Shown: positions 28,498-37,368 of the stretch, in pieces
Numbering within the stretch: the first letter of the stretch is position 1
How the letters are laid out: each line of letters starts with the position of its first letter
Source: Actinomycetota bacterium
GTDB taxonomy: Bacteria > Actinomycetota > Acidimicrobiia > Acidimicrobiales > Ilumatobacteraceae
Assembly (NCBI GenBank): GCA_016871395.1
Contig: VFYV01000008.1
Location: forward strand, 1 to 64,000
DNA length: 64,000 nucleotides
Direction: 5' to 3'
Position numbers and translations under genes: made by a program
The notes under the pieces: model-generated
Told to the model about the DNA's origin: nothing
What the model saw: only the letters and a program-made list of their open reading frames with translations
The model's database searches: none

Positions 28498-29123
28498 GTC
28501 GTTCCTCCCAGGTGAGTGAGCGCATCGTCCAACGTCACGACGTCGGCGTACTTCGCCTGTAGATCGAACAAGCTGGAGTCATGAGGCCGCGGATCGCGGT
28601 CGGCACAGGCATCGGCCACCACGATCGGAACGAATCCGTGCTGCAGGGCATCCAGAGCCGACGCCCGCACACACCCGCTGGTCGACACACCGGCGATCAC
28701 GAGCGTGTCGACGTCCAACGCATTGAGCGAGGCGGCGAGCGACGTACCGAAGAAAGCGGAGGCGTACTGCTTGGTGACGATCACATCGTGCGAACTCGGG
28801 CGCACCAGATCGGTGAATTCGGCCAAAGGGTTGCCCTTTTCGAAGCACCGCAAAGCCGGAACCTTACGAAAAAAATGACCACCGTCGGCGCCTCCGACGA
28901 CGTACTCGACACGCGTGAAGAACACCGGCCGACCTCGGCGACGAGCGACGACAGCGAGACGATCGGCATTGCGGTACGCGTCGGCGGCGTCCGCCGCGTA
29001 CAGCGGCGCCTGCTCGTCGACGTAAGCCCGACACATGTCGACGACCAGGAGCGCGGGTCGTGAACCCCAACCGAGTCGAGTACCGAACCCGGCTCGCAAG
29101 TAGTCAGCCTGCAGATCGCTCAT
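28494..29123 (-). CDS. Isochorismatase-fold cysteine amidohydrolase
   Basis: A 209-residue cysteine hydrolase with the full triad Asp29 (LLVVDMC), Lys118 (VTKQYASAFFGT) and Cys151 (VSTSGCVRAS). The family contains N-carbamoylsarcosine amidase, nicotinamidase and maleamate amidohydrolase. The adjacent maleate-isomerase-like and flavin monooxygenase genes resemble the nicotinate (nic) pathway layout, so an amide such as a maleamate derivative is a reasonable guess. The stop overlaps the acyl-CoA dehydrogenase start. Confidence 0.85.
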   Translation of the reverse strand: MSDLQADYLRAGFGTRLGWGSRPALLVVDMCRAYVDEQAPLYAADAADAYRNADRLAVVARRRGRPVFFTRVEYVVGGADGGHFFRKVPALRCFEKGNPLAEFTDLVRPSSHDVIVTKQYASAFFGTSLAASLNALDVDTLVIAGVSTSGCVRASALDALQHGFVPIVVADACADRDPRPHDSSLFDLQAKYADVVTLDDALTHLGGTT

Positions 29124-29133
29124 GACGACACCT

Positions 29134-30396
29134 TCACAAGTGGCTCCTCACGGCGTCCAGCATGGCCGTTCGGCGCACCCGCTCACGATGACGATCGGGA
29201 TCGGCGGCGGCTGCCGCCAGGTCGGCGTGCATCGCCGCTCGTTTGACCGGATCGGGTTCTCGCAACACGAGCCAGTTCGCGTGACTGTCCGCTTGCACGT
29301 ACTGCACCGCCACCTCACGTCGTAGGCGATCGAACTCGTCGAGCACGGTCTCAGAGCCACCACGCCACACCTCGGCCAGACGGCGCCCAGCCGACAAGGC
29401 GTCCTGCACACCCGAGTTCATGCCCATGCCCCCGAGCGGCGAGTTCTGATGAGCGGCGTCACCGATGATAAGGAGCCGACCGCGTCGCATGGCGTCGACT
29501 ACTGCTCGCTTCACGGTGTACACCGACGTGGCCAAGATCGTCCACGAGCGATCGTCACCGGTGATTCCGCGCATGCACTCGGCCACGAGCTCGTCCGATG
29601 CCGCACCTTCGGGGTGCGGATGATCGGCCGCCAACGGGAAAAGGATTCGCCAATGATCCGGAGTGCGCAACAGGACGAGCCACTGCTCGGGATCGGCCAC
29701 ATAGTTGACGTTCTCGATGTCGGGGAAGATCGCCGATAGATCGTCGGCGATGGAGACCACCAGGAACTTCTCGGGGTACACGTCCTCGAGCAGTGGCACA
29801 CCGGCGGAGCGACGAACCGCCGAGTGAGCGCCGTCGGCGGCGATGAGCCACGGGCATTCGATGTCGACGATGCCCTCGGCGGTTCCCACCACCACGATCA
29901 TCGCCGAATCATCGAGGGCGCGCACCCCGTGCACCCGATGATCCATCCTGATCTCACAGTCCCAGAGATTGTGCCGATGCCCTTCGCGAATGTGATCGGC
30001 GATGATCGCCGCGACCTTGTTCTGCTCGAGTTGGATACGAAACGGGAAGGCGGTCTCCTCGTCGAGATGCGAGAGATCGAAGGTGGCCACCGGACCATGT
30101 CGTCGATCGCGGAACTGCGTTCGGGGTGCCTTCAGGCCCCGCGCGAGAATCGGTTCGATCACACCGAGTGACGCCAGGATCTCGAGCGTCGGCGGATGAA
30201 GGGTGGAGGCGCGAGATTCGACCGCCAATTCGGCACCTTTTTCCAACACCGTGACCGGAACACCTTCGCGGGCCAGAGCCAGGGCGGCGACCAGGCCGCT
30301 CGGCCCACCACCGGCGACGACCACGCGTTCGAGCCGCTCGATGCGCATCGGCGACAAATCGTCCAGCGACCCGTCGTACCGGCGCAAGGCGTCCAT
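29134..30396 (-). CDS. FAD-dependent monooxygenase of the p-hydroxybenzoate hydroxylase class
   Basis: A 420-residue flavoprotein from the ATG at 30396, coupled to the upstream gene by TGATG. The FAD fingerprint is VVVAGGGPSGLVAALALA, WLIAADGAHSAVR carries the DG motif, and LLIIGDAAHQNSPLGGMGMN the GD motif. These enzymes hydroxylate or decarboxylate aromatic or N-heteroaromatic rings with NAD(P)H and oxygen. No N-terminal signal. The substrate is unknown. Confidence 0.88.
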   Translation of the reverse strand: MDALRRYDGSLDDLSPMRIERLERVVVAGGGPSGLVAALALAREGVPVTVLEKGAELAVESRASTLHPPTLEILASLGVIEPILARGLKAPRTQFRDRRHGPVATFDLSHLDEETAFPFRIQLEQNKVAAIIADHIREGHRHNLWDCEIRMDHRVHGVRALDDSAMIVVVGTAEGIVDIECPWLIAADGAHSAVRRSAGVPLLEDVYPEKFLVVSIADDLSAIFPDIENVNYVADPEQWLVLLRTPDHWRILFPLAADHPHPEGAASDELVAECMRGITGDDRSWTILATSVYTVKRAVVDAMRRGRLLIIGDAAHQNSPLGGMGMNSGVQDALSAGRRLAEVWRGGSETVLDEFDRLRREVAVQYVQADSHANWLVLREPDPVKRAAMHADLAAAAADPDRHRERVRRTAMLDAVRSHL

Positions 30397-31166
30397 CAGA
30401 ACTCTTCCAGCAAACGACCGAAACCGTCGAAGCGATCCTCGATGCCGTTGGCCCGCAGGGCATGCCACAACGTGGCCGCATTGATCGCCACGACGGGCTT
30501 GCCGAGTTCACGCTCGAGAGCCGCGGCCTGGTGAACGAACGACAAGTTCGTTCCAACCTGCACGATCGCGTCCACCTCCGATGAATCGATCGCCGCCACG
30601 GTGTCGGCGATTTGTGCGACACCCACCTCGGCGATCGCGGTGGCGGTCACACAGCGCAGGCCCGTGATGGCGCGCACGTCGAAACCGGCTTCGCGGAAGA
30701 ACGATCCCACCTGTTCATCGGCAATGGGCTGGTAGGGGCTGAACACCGCAATGCGCTTGGCCCCGAACCTGTCGAGAGCGGCCCGACACGAAGCCGCTCC
30801 GGTGCTGACCCTCAACCCGCCGGTCTGATCGGAGATGCGCTTCTCGAAGGCCGAGTTGCCGGCCAAGCCGCCCCAAAAGGTCTCGGCCGACATTCCCATG
30901 AGCATGTACGACGGCTTGCACGTGATCACGTCGCGCACCGCCGTCGCGATGGACGCCCGGATCTGCAGGATCAACTCGGAGAATTTCTCGTTGGAGTCCA
31001 TACCGGGGTTCTCGATGTACATACGCCCGTAATGAAACGACACTCCCTCGGGGCGCACCCAGGTGAGGTCTTGTTCCACCGTGGTGTTGGTGCTCGGGAT
31101 GATCACGCCGAAACGGGCGCGGGGACCCACGACGTGTGGTTCGTACCGCTTCGATGAGTTGGTCAT
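30396..31166 (-). CDS. Arylmalonate decarboxylase/maleate isomerase-like protein, copy 2
   Basis: A 256-residue paralogue of the gene at 24386. It shares FGVIIPSTNT, the GMSAETFW block (Gly91 at the first cysteine position), SPYQPIAD with Tyr145, and ITGLRCVTATAIA with the single Cys172. Each copy therefore keeps one cysteine only, as in arylmalonate decarboxylase. The ATG at 31166 (GAGGTGA upstream) overlaps the CoA-transferase stop. Two copies in one operon suggest either two substrates or two stereochemical forms. Confidence 0.78.
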   Translation of the reverse strand: MTNSSKRYEPHVVGPRARFGVIIPSTNTTVEQDLTWVRPEGVSFHYGRMYIENPGMDSNEKFSELILQIRASIATAVRDVITCKPSYMLMGMSAETFWGGLAGNSAFEKRISDQTGGLRVSTGAASCRAALDRFGAKRIAVFSPYQPIADEQVGSFFREAGFDVRAITGLRCVTATAIAEVGVAQIADTVAAIDSSEVDAIVQVGTNLSFVHQAAALERELGKPVVAINAATLWHALRANGIEDRFDGFGRLLEEF

Positions 31167-32356
31167 CAAATCACCTCACGCCCACGAAGATCGGCCAGGG
31201 TCTGGTCGTCGTACCCGAGCACCTCGTGCAACACCTCGTCGGTGTGTTGGCCCAATTCAGGACCGACCCATCGCACCCGACCGGGTGTGTCGCTCAATTT
31301 CGGTACGACATTCTGCATCGGGAACTCACCCAACTTCGGATGCATGAGCGTCACGATGGCCTCACGAGCCTCGAAGTGCGCATCAGCCAACATGTCGGGT
31401 GCGGTGAAGATACGACCATTGGGCACCGCGTGCTCGTTGAGCAGGGCCTCCAAATCTTCGGCTGAAAGCGTCTTGGTCCATTCGGCGATCAGTCGATCCA
31501 GCTCGATTTGATGGCGTCCCCGGGCCTCGTGAGTGGCGAAGCGTTCGTCGTCACCCCATTCGGGTCGTCCCATCGCCACGGCCAACCGCCGCCAAACCGT
31601 GTCCTGGTTACCCGAGATGAGATGCTCCTTGCCGTCCTTGGTGGGGTAGGCGTTGGCTGGTGCGACGTTGGGGAGTATGGACCCGGTACGCGGTCGCACG
31701 TAGTCGGCGATCACGTACTCGGGGATCAGTGATTCCATGATGCCGAGCACCGCCTCGTACAACGCCGAGTCGACCACTTGTCCGCGGCCGGTGCGCTCGC
31801 GAGCATGCAGTGCCATCAGTGCCCCGACACAGGCGAACGTGGCCGCCAAGGTGTCGCCGAGCGAGACGCCGGCGCGGGCCGGGGGACGATCGGGCTCACC
31901 GATCACCGCCCTGATGCCACCCATCGCTTCACCGATCGCGCCGTATCCCGGCCGATCGGAGTATGGGCCGGTCTGGCCGTAGCCCGATACTCGCACCACG
32001 ATCAACCCAGGGTTGTCACGTCGCAGAGAGTCGGGATCGAGACCCCACTTCTCGATGGTTCCGGGGCGGAAGTTCTCGATGAGGATGTCGGCTTTCCTGA
32101 TCAGATCACGAGCGATGCCCTGACCCTCGGGCGTGCGCAGGTCGAGCGTGACCGAGCGCTTGCCGCGGGCCACTACGGGCCACCACAACGAATAGCCCTC
32201 GGCCTTCTCGCGACCCCATTCGCGCATGGGATCACCAACCTTGGGAGGTTCGATCTTGATGACGTCGGCACCAAAGTCGGCCAGTAGTTGACCGCAGAAC
32301 GGCCCGGCCAAAAGCTGACCCATTTCGACCACACGGATGTCGTCCAAGGCCGCCAT
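31166..32356 (-). CDS. Class III CoA-transferase (CaiB/BaiF), copy 1
   Basis: A 396-residue family III CoA-transferase: VVEMGQLLAGPFCGQLLADF at the N-terminus, ILIENFRPGTIEKWGL, SGYGQTGPYSDRPGYG, and the catalytic Asp168 in GVSLGDTLAA, which forms the acyl-anhydride intermediate. It moves CoA between acids, activating an organic acid for breakdown. I start at the ATG at 32356, preceded by GAGGGG; the longer frame has no family residues. First gene of its minus-strand run, divergent from the HMG-CoA-lyase-type gene across about 100 bases. Confidence 0.9.
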   Translation of the reverse strand: MAALDDIRVVEMGQLLAGPFCGQLLADFGADVIKIEPPKVGDPMREWGREKAEGYSLWWPVVARGKRSVTLDLRTPEGQGIARDLIRKADILIENFRPGTIEKWGLDPDSLRRDNPGLIVVRVSGYGQTGPYSDRPGYGAIGEAMGGIRAVIGEPDRPPARAGVSLGDTLAATFACVGALMALHARERTGRGQVVDSALYEAVLGIMESLIPEYVIADYVRPRTGSILPNVAPANAYPTKDGKEHLISGNQDTVWRRLAVAMGRPEWGDDERFATHEARGRHQIELDRLIAEWTKTLSAEDLEALLNEHAVPNGRIFTAPDMLADAHFEAREAIVTLMHPKLGEFPMQNVVPKLSDTPGRVRWVGPELGQHTDEVLHEVLGYDDQTLADLRGREVI

Positions 32357-32457
32357 CTGACAGCATCCCCTCCCCGGTCGCCGTTTCGCTAGGCGCAACA
32401 GCGTTACCATCCAAAGCGTAGCCCACCGGCACCGCCACCGGGCAAGGATCGACACCC

Positions 32458-33393
32458 GTGAGCATGCCCATCACCCGCGATCTCGACATCTCCATCGTTG
32501 ATGTCGCCGCCCGTGACGGCCTGCAATCCGAGGACCTCATCGTTACCACGGCCGACAAGGTCGAACTAGTACAACGCTTGGTCGCAGCCGGAGTTCGACG
32601 CGTCGAAGTGGTGTCCTTCGTCGACCCGAAGCGTGTTCCGCAAATGGCTGACGGCTTCGACGTGATGGCCACCCTCAACTCCCCCGGATCGCTACCCGAC
32701 CGCTCCGCAGTGTCACTCGCCGGATTGGTCCTCAACGCCCGTGGTCTCGACGGCGCGATCGAATCAGGGGTCGACGAAATCAACGTAGTGGTCGTCAGCA
32801 CCGACACGTACGCAACTCGCAACCAAGGACGCACCACTGCCGAGCTCGTCGGTGCGTGGCACCAGATCGGCGAACGAGCTCGCGGTCACGGTCTGCGCAC
32901 GACCGTCACCCTCGCCGCCGCCTTCGGATGTCCGTTCGAGGGCGAATTGCCCGGCGAGCGCATACGCGACGTCGCCCGCGCAATTCTCGAGGTTCGACCC
33001 GACGAGTTCGCGCTCGCCGATTCCATCGGTGTCGCCGCTCCCACCGACGTCGTTCGCGGTGTTGCCACGGTTCGCGATCTCGACCCCGATCTCCCACTGC
33101 GTTGCCACTTCCACAACACTCGCAACACCGGACTGGCCAACATCGCGGCGGCTGTCGGCGAAGGTGTCCGCACTTTCGATGCGTCTCTGGGTGGCATCGG
33201 TGGTTGTCCCTTCGCACCCGACGCCACGGGCAACGTGCCCACCGAAGACGTGCTTTACATGCTCCACCGCATGGGCCGGTCCACCGGAATCGATCTCGAC
33301 GCGCTCATCACGTCGGTTTCGTGGTTGCAGTCGGTAATCGGTCATCCGACTCCGGCCTTGGTGTCACGGGCCGGCAATTTCCCGCCGCGATGA
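32458..33393 (+). CDS. HMG-CoA lyase family enzyme
   Basis: A 311-residue TIM-barrel lyase of the HMG-CoA lyase type: VAARDGLQ with catalytic Arg19 and Asp20, VVSFVDPKRVPQMAD, the metal-binding HFHNTRNTGLAN, and the C-terminal signature loop GGCPFAPDATGN with its cysteine. Known chemistry is cleavage of 3-hydroxy-3-methylglutaryl-CoA into acetyl-CoA and acetoacetate; relatives cleave other 3-hydroxy-3-alkyl CoA esters. GTG start with AAGGA nine bases upstream. The stop overlaps the nitrilase-like gene (ATGA). Confidence 0.87.
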   Translation: MSMPITRDLDISIVDVAARDGLQSEDLIVTTADKVELVQRLVAAGVRRVEVVSFVDPKRVPQMADGFDVMATLNSPGSLPDRSAVSLAGLVLNARGLDGAIESGVDEINVVVVSTDTYATRNQGRTTAELVGAWHQIGERARGHGLRTTVTLAAAFGCPFEGELPGERIRDVARAILEVRPDEFALADSIGVAAPTDVVRGVATVRDLDPDLPLRCHFHNTRNTGLANIAAAVGEGVRTFDASLGGIGGCPFAPDATGNVPTEDVLYMLHRMGRSTGIDLDALITSVSWLQSVIGHPTPALVSRAGNFPPR

Positions 33394-34988
33394 TCGTCCG
33401 TCTGGCTGCTGCGCAGTACGCCACCGGCTCCGATGTCGACGAAAATCTGGATACTGCATTGCGCATGATCGACGAGGCAGCGCGAGAAAATCCGACCGTT
33501 CTCGTTCTTCCCGAGTTCGGAAACCATCTCTCCGTCTATGAGTCGGCCGAACACTGTTGGGACGTCGCCATCGATCTCGATTCGGCCTGGACCCAACGCA
33601 TCGGTGCCGCGGCCGCGCGCCATGCGATGTGGATCCAATTCAACTGCACGGTGCGTCGAGGGGTCGGACGCATCACGAACACCAACCTCCTCGTCGCCCC
33701 GTCGGGTCGACTCGCGGCGGCCAACGACAAGACGGTGCTCATGGGCGCCGAGGGCATCCATCTGTCACCGGCCGACCAGCCCGCCGAGGTCGTCGACGCC
33801 GGTTTCGCCCGTCTGGGCACCTATGCGTGCATGGACGGTGTGGTCCCCGAGGTCCCGCGCTCCCTGGTGATTCGTGGCGCGAACATCCTGCTGAATTCTC
33901 TCAACTCGTTCGCCCTCGACGAGGCGTCCACGCACATTCCGGTGCGAGCGGCTGAGAACCGCGCTTGGTTGGTGGCCTGCTGCAAGATCGGTCCGCTCTT
34001 GCCACCCGATCGATTGGCTGAATTCGCCCAGAACTTGGGTGTACCGTCCGCGATGCTACGAGGCGCCGGCGAGAGCCAGATCGTGCGACCTGACGGCGTC
34101 GTCGTGGCCCGCGGTCCCCGCGACGACGAGGCCGTCGTGGTGGCCGATGCCGATCTCTCGATGTGCGGGCGACCACGTCCCGACGGGACCGACGTGCGCC
34201 GCAATCGCCGACCTGCCGTGTACGCCGCCCTGGCGCAACCGACCCCCGGCGCCGACGACCACCGCCGAGCCGATCATGTCCGGGCGAGCGCCACAGCGAA
34301 CGTTCACGATGTTGCCGCCCTCGTGCGCAACGGATCGACACTGGTTGTGCTACCCGAGCTCGCGCTCGACGACGAGTCGATCGATTCGATCTCGGCCGCC
34401 TTGGTGGGCACCGACGCCATCGTCGTGTCGTCACGTCGACGTTCGAGCCCCGAAGGCACGAGCCACTGCGGGGTGGCGATCGGTGCCCGCGGTGTCGTCT
34501 TGCATCAGCGGCAAATCCATCGCGTCGCACGACACGGGTGGGTCGACGTCCTCGGCGACGCCGTCGTCACGCTCGATGCCGCATTTGGTCGCCTGGCCAT
34601 CGTGGTCGGCGATGATGTCCTGTATCCGGAGATTCCACGCTTGGCGGCTCTGGCCGCCGTCGACGTGGTCGCCGTGCCGTGGGCACCGGGAGGCGAACCG
34701 TGGGACGTCGAACTGTGCCTGCCCGAGCGGGCCGCGGAGAACCGAATGAACCTGGTCGCGGCCGGCCCCGAGAACGTCGTCATCTCGTTGCCCCCCGACT
34801 TCACTCTTTGGGCTCCCGAGCGGCAACGACCCTTCGACGGAACCATCAACTTGCCGGACATCGCGCGCGCTCGTCGAACAGTGACGGCCGACATTCATCC
34901 GATCCGATCGCTGAATCGCCGCATCAGCCGCGACACCGATCTTGTCGACGGTCGACCGTGGCGGCTGTGTCAGTGCCTGACCGAATGA
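33390..34988 (+). CDS. Tandem carbon-nitrogen hydrolase (nitrilase superfamily), second domain degenerate
   Basis: A 532-residue protein with two nitrilase-type domains. Domain 1 (1-260) has the complete triad Glu42 (VLPEFGN), Lys114 (NDKTVLMG) and Cys147 (YACMDGVVPEVPR). Domain 2 (about 298-520) keeps Glu323 (VLPELALD), but the Lys is not conserved (HQRQIHR) and the Cys position is Gly407 (VGDDVLYPEIPR). Only the first half should be catalytic, hydrolysing an amide, carbamoyl group or nitrile. The second may serve dimer-like packing, since nitrilases act as dimers. Coupled to the upstream lyase. Confidence 0.82.
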   Translation: MIVRLAAAQYATGSDVDENLDTALRMIDEAARENPTVLVLPEFGNHLSVYESAEHCWDVAIDLDSAWTQRIGAAAARHAMWIQFNCTVRRGVGRITNTNLLVAPSGRLAAANDKTVLMGAEGIHLSPADQPAEVVDAGFARLGTYACMDGVVPEVPRSLVIRGANILLNSLNSFALDEASTHIPVRAAENRAWLVACCKIGPLLPPDRLAEFAQNLGVPSAMLRGAGESQIVRPDGVVVARGPRDDEAVVVADADLSMCGRPRPDGTDVRRNRRPAVYAALAQPTPGADDHRRADHVRASATANVHDVAALVRNGSTLVVLPELALDDESIDSISAALVGTDAIVVSSRRRSSPEGTSHCGVAIGARGVVLHQRQIHRVARHGWVDVLGDAVVTLDAAFGRLAIVVGDDVLYPEIPRLAALAAVDVVAVPWAPGGEPWDVELCLPERAAENRMNLVAAGPENVVISLPPDFTLWAPERQRPFDGTINLPDIARARRTVTADIHPIRSLNRRISRDTDLVDGRPWRLCQCLTE

Positions 34989-35120
34989 GGCGTCAGAGTC
35001 GATACGAAGTTGTCCAGCCGACGGTCGGATCTCTGAACGACGACACCGACGCATCGAGCAGTCCCGAAGACGAGGAGTCGCCGGCGAGTCCGACGACGAG
35101 CGGGCGTGTTCGCCGTGGTC

Positions 35121-35780
35121 TCAGCTCTTACGCCGCTTGGCGAGGGCTGCTCCGCCGCCACCGATCACGACCACCGCAGCAACAACGGCGATGATGATGC
35201 CGGCCGAGCCACCACCCGAGTCGTCACCCGAGTCGTCACCCGAGTCATCTGCTTCAGCGGATTCCTCCAACGATATCTCTGGCGCCTCGATCGGAGCCGG
35301 TGCGTCCGTCGCGGCCGGCGCCTCGGTGGGCGGAGTGGTTGCCGCGGCCGGATCGGCGAACGACACCGGCAGACCGGCGGTGTACGAATCGAAACCCATT
35401 CCCTGGAAGACCACGACGTGACACTGAATCTCGAGGCAGTTGTACGTGCCGTGATCGATTTTCACCGCGTAATCGAATGTTCCCGTTCCGTCGGGGTTGA
35501 TGGTCACGGTCGGCGCTTCACCGAACTCGGCCAGGTTGAACGCATCGGGGCCAACGACCGGCCAGGTGTTCGCCATCATGATCTGGGCCGTACTCATGCC
35601 GGGCATCAACATATTGGTCACCGAGATCGTGATCGTTTGACCGTCGGTGAGACCCTCGGTGGTGTCAGATGTGGCGGTCTCCCCGGCGTGATCGGCCGAG
35701 ACGCCCGCTGTACCGGCGAGAAATCCGATCGACACACCGACGGCCGCCAAGACAACGCGAGTCGCTCGCAACATAACCAT
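35121..35780 (-). CDS. Exported protein with C-terminal membrane anchor, neocarzinostatin-like domain
   Basis: A 219-residue protein with a signal peptide (LRATRVVLAAVGVSIGFLAG) and an Ig-like domain with DGQTITISVTNMLMPG and TYNCLEIQCHVVVFQGMGF. A Pro/Thr/Ala linker, an acidic DDSGDDSG stretch, a hydrophobic helix and a KRRKS tail follow. The domain resembles the strand pattern and paired cysteines of the neocarzinostatin family, though weakly. It is not an LPxTG protein. ATGs at 35780 and 35774 are both possible, with AAAGGGG upstream. Surface-displayed protein of unknown role. Confidence 0.6.
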   Translation of the reverse strand: MVMLRATRVVLAAVGVSIGFLAGTAGVSADHAGETATSDTTEGLTDGQTITISVTNMLMPGMSTAQIMMANTWPVVGPDAFNLAEFGEAPTVTINPDGTGTFDYAVKIDHGTYNCLEIQCHVVVFQGMGFDSYTAGLPVSFADPAAATTPPTEAPAATDAPAPIEAPEISLEESAEADDSGDDSGDDSGGGSAGIIIAVVAAVVVIGGGGAALAKRRKS

Positions 35781-35884
35781 CCCCCCTTTGTCGACGGGCC
35801 CCTCACCCGTCGCCTCATCGAGCGTAAGGCGCGAGTCCTCTCCGTGCAAGCATTTTTACGGGGCCGAGGCGACGCGAACCCGGG

Positions 35885-36535
35885 TTACACACTCGGCTGG
35901 GCGATCGCCATGGCCGCCGCAACCAGCAACGACGCCCATATCACCACCACGAAGGGCTGGGCTCGCCGGATTGATCGGGCCACGATTGCCTCGCGTTCGG
36001 GCGTCGAACCGTCGCTTAGGATCTGCCCGAATGCGACCGAGAACGGTCGCAGGATGAGTCGGATCACGATGCCCGACGTGACGATGACCGCGAAGCACAC
36101 GAGTTTGACCGCCAGCCACCGAACTCCGATCGGAACGTCGCTTGCCAACGACGCCAGGGCCGCGACCCACACACCTACTGCCACCGCCGAACGCCACCAC
36201 AAGTCGACACGAGCCAACATGGTCGATCCACGATGGATGAGCCAGACGGCGATGCTCCAGAGAGGCGCGACCACACCGATCACAGCGGCGACCCAACCCC
36301 AGTCGATCCAGCCACGCTCTTCGGCGGTGAGAACGCCCGTGCCAAAAGCCAACGGCAGACAGAGTCGCGCGAAGATCTCGACTGACATCATCGCCCCCGC
36401 GATGGCAGCCCGACTGACCGGTGCTGTCGACGACGACACGACTCGGCGTGACAGGGTGAAAGTGGCCAGATCCGACCCGAACCAGGTCGCGAACACGATG
36501 ATGTGCGCGATTAACAGCCATTCGGACCGATCCAT
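35885..36535 (-). CDS. Multi-pass membrane protein
   Basis: A 216-residue integral membrane protein with about five or six hydrophobic helices: WLLIAHIIVFATWFG, LCLPLAFGTG, WVAAVIGVVAPLWSIAVWLI, VAVGVWVAALASLA, LAVKLVCFAVIVTSGI and FVVVIWASLLVAAAMA. A His in the first helix might bind haem, as in some DUF2269/CopD-like proteins, but I cannot assign a family. It starts with GGGGGA upstream of the ATG and diverges from the CitE-type gene across 26 bases. Confidence 0.65.
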   Translation of the reverse strand: MDRSEWLLIAHIIVFATWFGSDLATFTLSRRVVSSSTAPVSRAAIAGAMMSVEIFARLCLPLAFGTGVLTAEERGWIDWGWVAAVIGVVAPLWSIAVWLIHRGSTMLARVDLWWRSAVAVGVWVAALASLASDVPIGVRWLAVKLVCFAVIVTSGIVIRLILRPFSVAFGQILSDGSTPEREAIVARSIRRAQPFVVVIWASLLVAAAMAIAQPSV

Positions 36536-36561
36536 CAGTTCCCCCGTCGTAGTATGACTCC

Positions 36562-37368
36562 GTGTGGCGAAGTCTGCTGTATGTGCCGGCTGACCGGGCC
36601 GAACAATTCGTGCCCCGGGCCGAAGCGACGGCGGTGGACGCGATCATCGTCGACCTCGAGGACGGCGTCGCCCCCGTAGCCAAAGCGGCGGCTCGGGCGT
36701 GCGCCGCCGACGTGATTCGTTCGATCGATCGGCCGGTGGTCGTGCGCGTGAACAGTGGCGACGCGCTGGATTACGACATAAAGGCCATCGCGTTGGCGAA
36801 TCCGTCGGCCATCATGCTTCCGAAGGCCACCGCTCTCTCGCTCGACGATGCCGAGCGCAGCCTCGCTCGCCATCGATTGGCGGTCCCGTTGATTGCCCTC
36901 GTCGAATCGGCCCGAGGTTTGCTCGACCTCGAGGCGATGGCCCGCCACCGACGGGTGTCGCGCTTCGCGTTGGGTGAGGCCGACCTGCGCGCCGATCTCG
37001 GGCTCGGCACGCACGCCGACCATGCGCTCTGGCCGCTGCGCACGTCGGTCGTGGTGGCCTCGGCTGCTCACGGGCTCGAACCACCCATCGGACCGGTATC
37101 CACCGACTGGCGCGATCTCGACGATTTGCGCCGCACCAGCACCTTGCTCAGAAATGCCGGTTTTGGCGGCCGCTCGGCGATCCATCCAGATCAGGTGGCC
37201 ACGCTCATCGAGACCTTCCGCCCCAGCACCGACGATGTGAGGGTCGCCGAACGGATCGTGGCGCTCTTCGATGCCGCCCTGGCCGAAGGTCGGGGCGTCG
37301 CGGTCGATGACAACGGTCGCATGATTGACGAGGCGGTCGTTCGGTCGGCGCGTCACGTTCTGTCCTGA
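36562..37368 (+). CDS. HpcH/HpaI-type lyase (CitE-like, citramalyl/malyl-CoA lyase family)
   Basis: A 268-residue TIM-barrel lyase: LLYVPADRAEQF, VDLEDGVAP, LPKATA, LIALVESARGLLDLEAMA with the metal-binding Glu, GEADLRADLG and FGGRSAIHPDQV. CitE-like relatives cleave citryl-, malyl- or citramalyl-CoA to acetyl-CoA plus an oxoacid. GTG start. It lies beside the catabolic operons and its 3' end overlaps the convergent alpha/beta hydrolase by 16 bases. Confidence 0.85.
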   Translation: MWRSLLYVPADRAEQFVPRAEATAVDAIIVDLEDGVAPVAKAAARACAADVIRSIDRPVVVRVNSGDALDYDIKAIALANPSAIMLPKATALSLDDAERSLARHRLAVPLIALVESARGLLDLEAMARHRRVSRFALGEADLRADLGLGTHADHALWPLRTSVVVASAAHGLEPPIGPVSTDWRDLDDLRRTSTLLRNAGFGGRSAIHPDQVATLIETFRPSTDDVRVAERIVALFDAALAEGRGVAVDDNGRMIDEAVVRSARHVLS

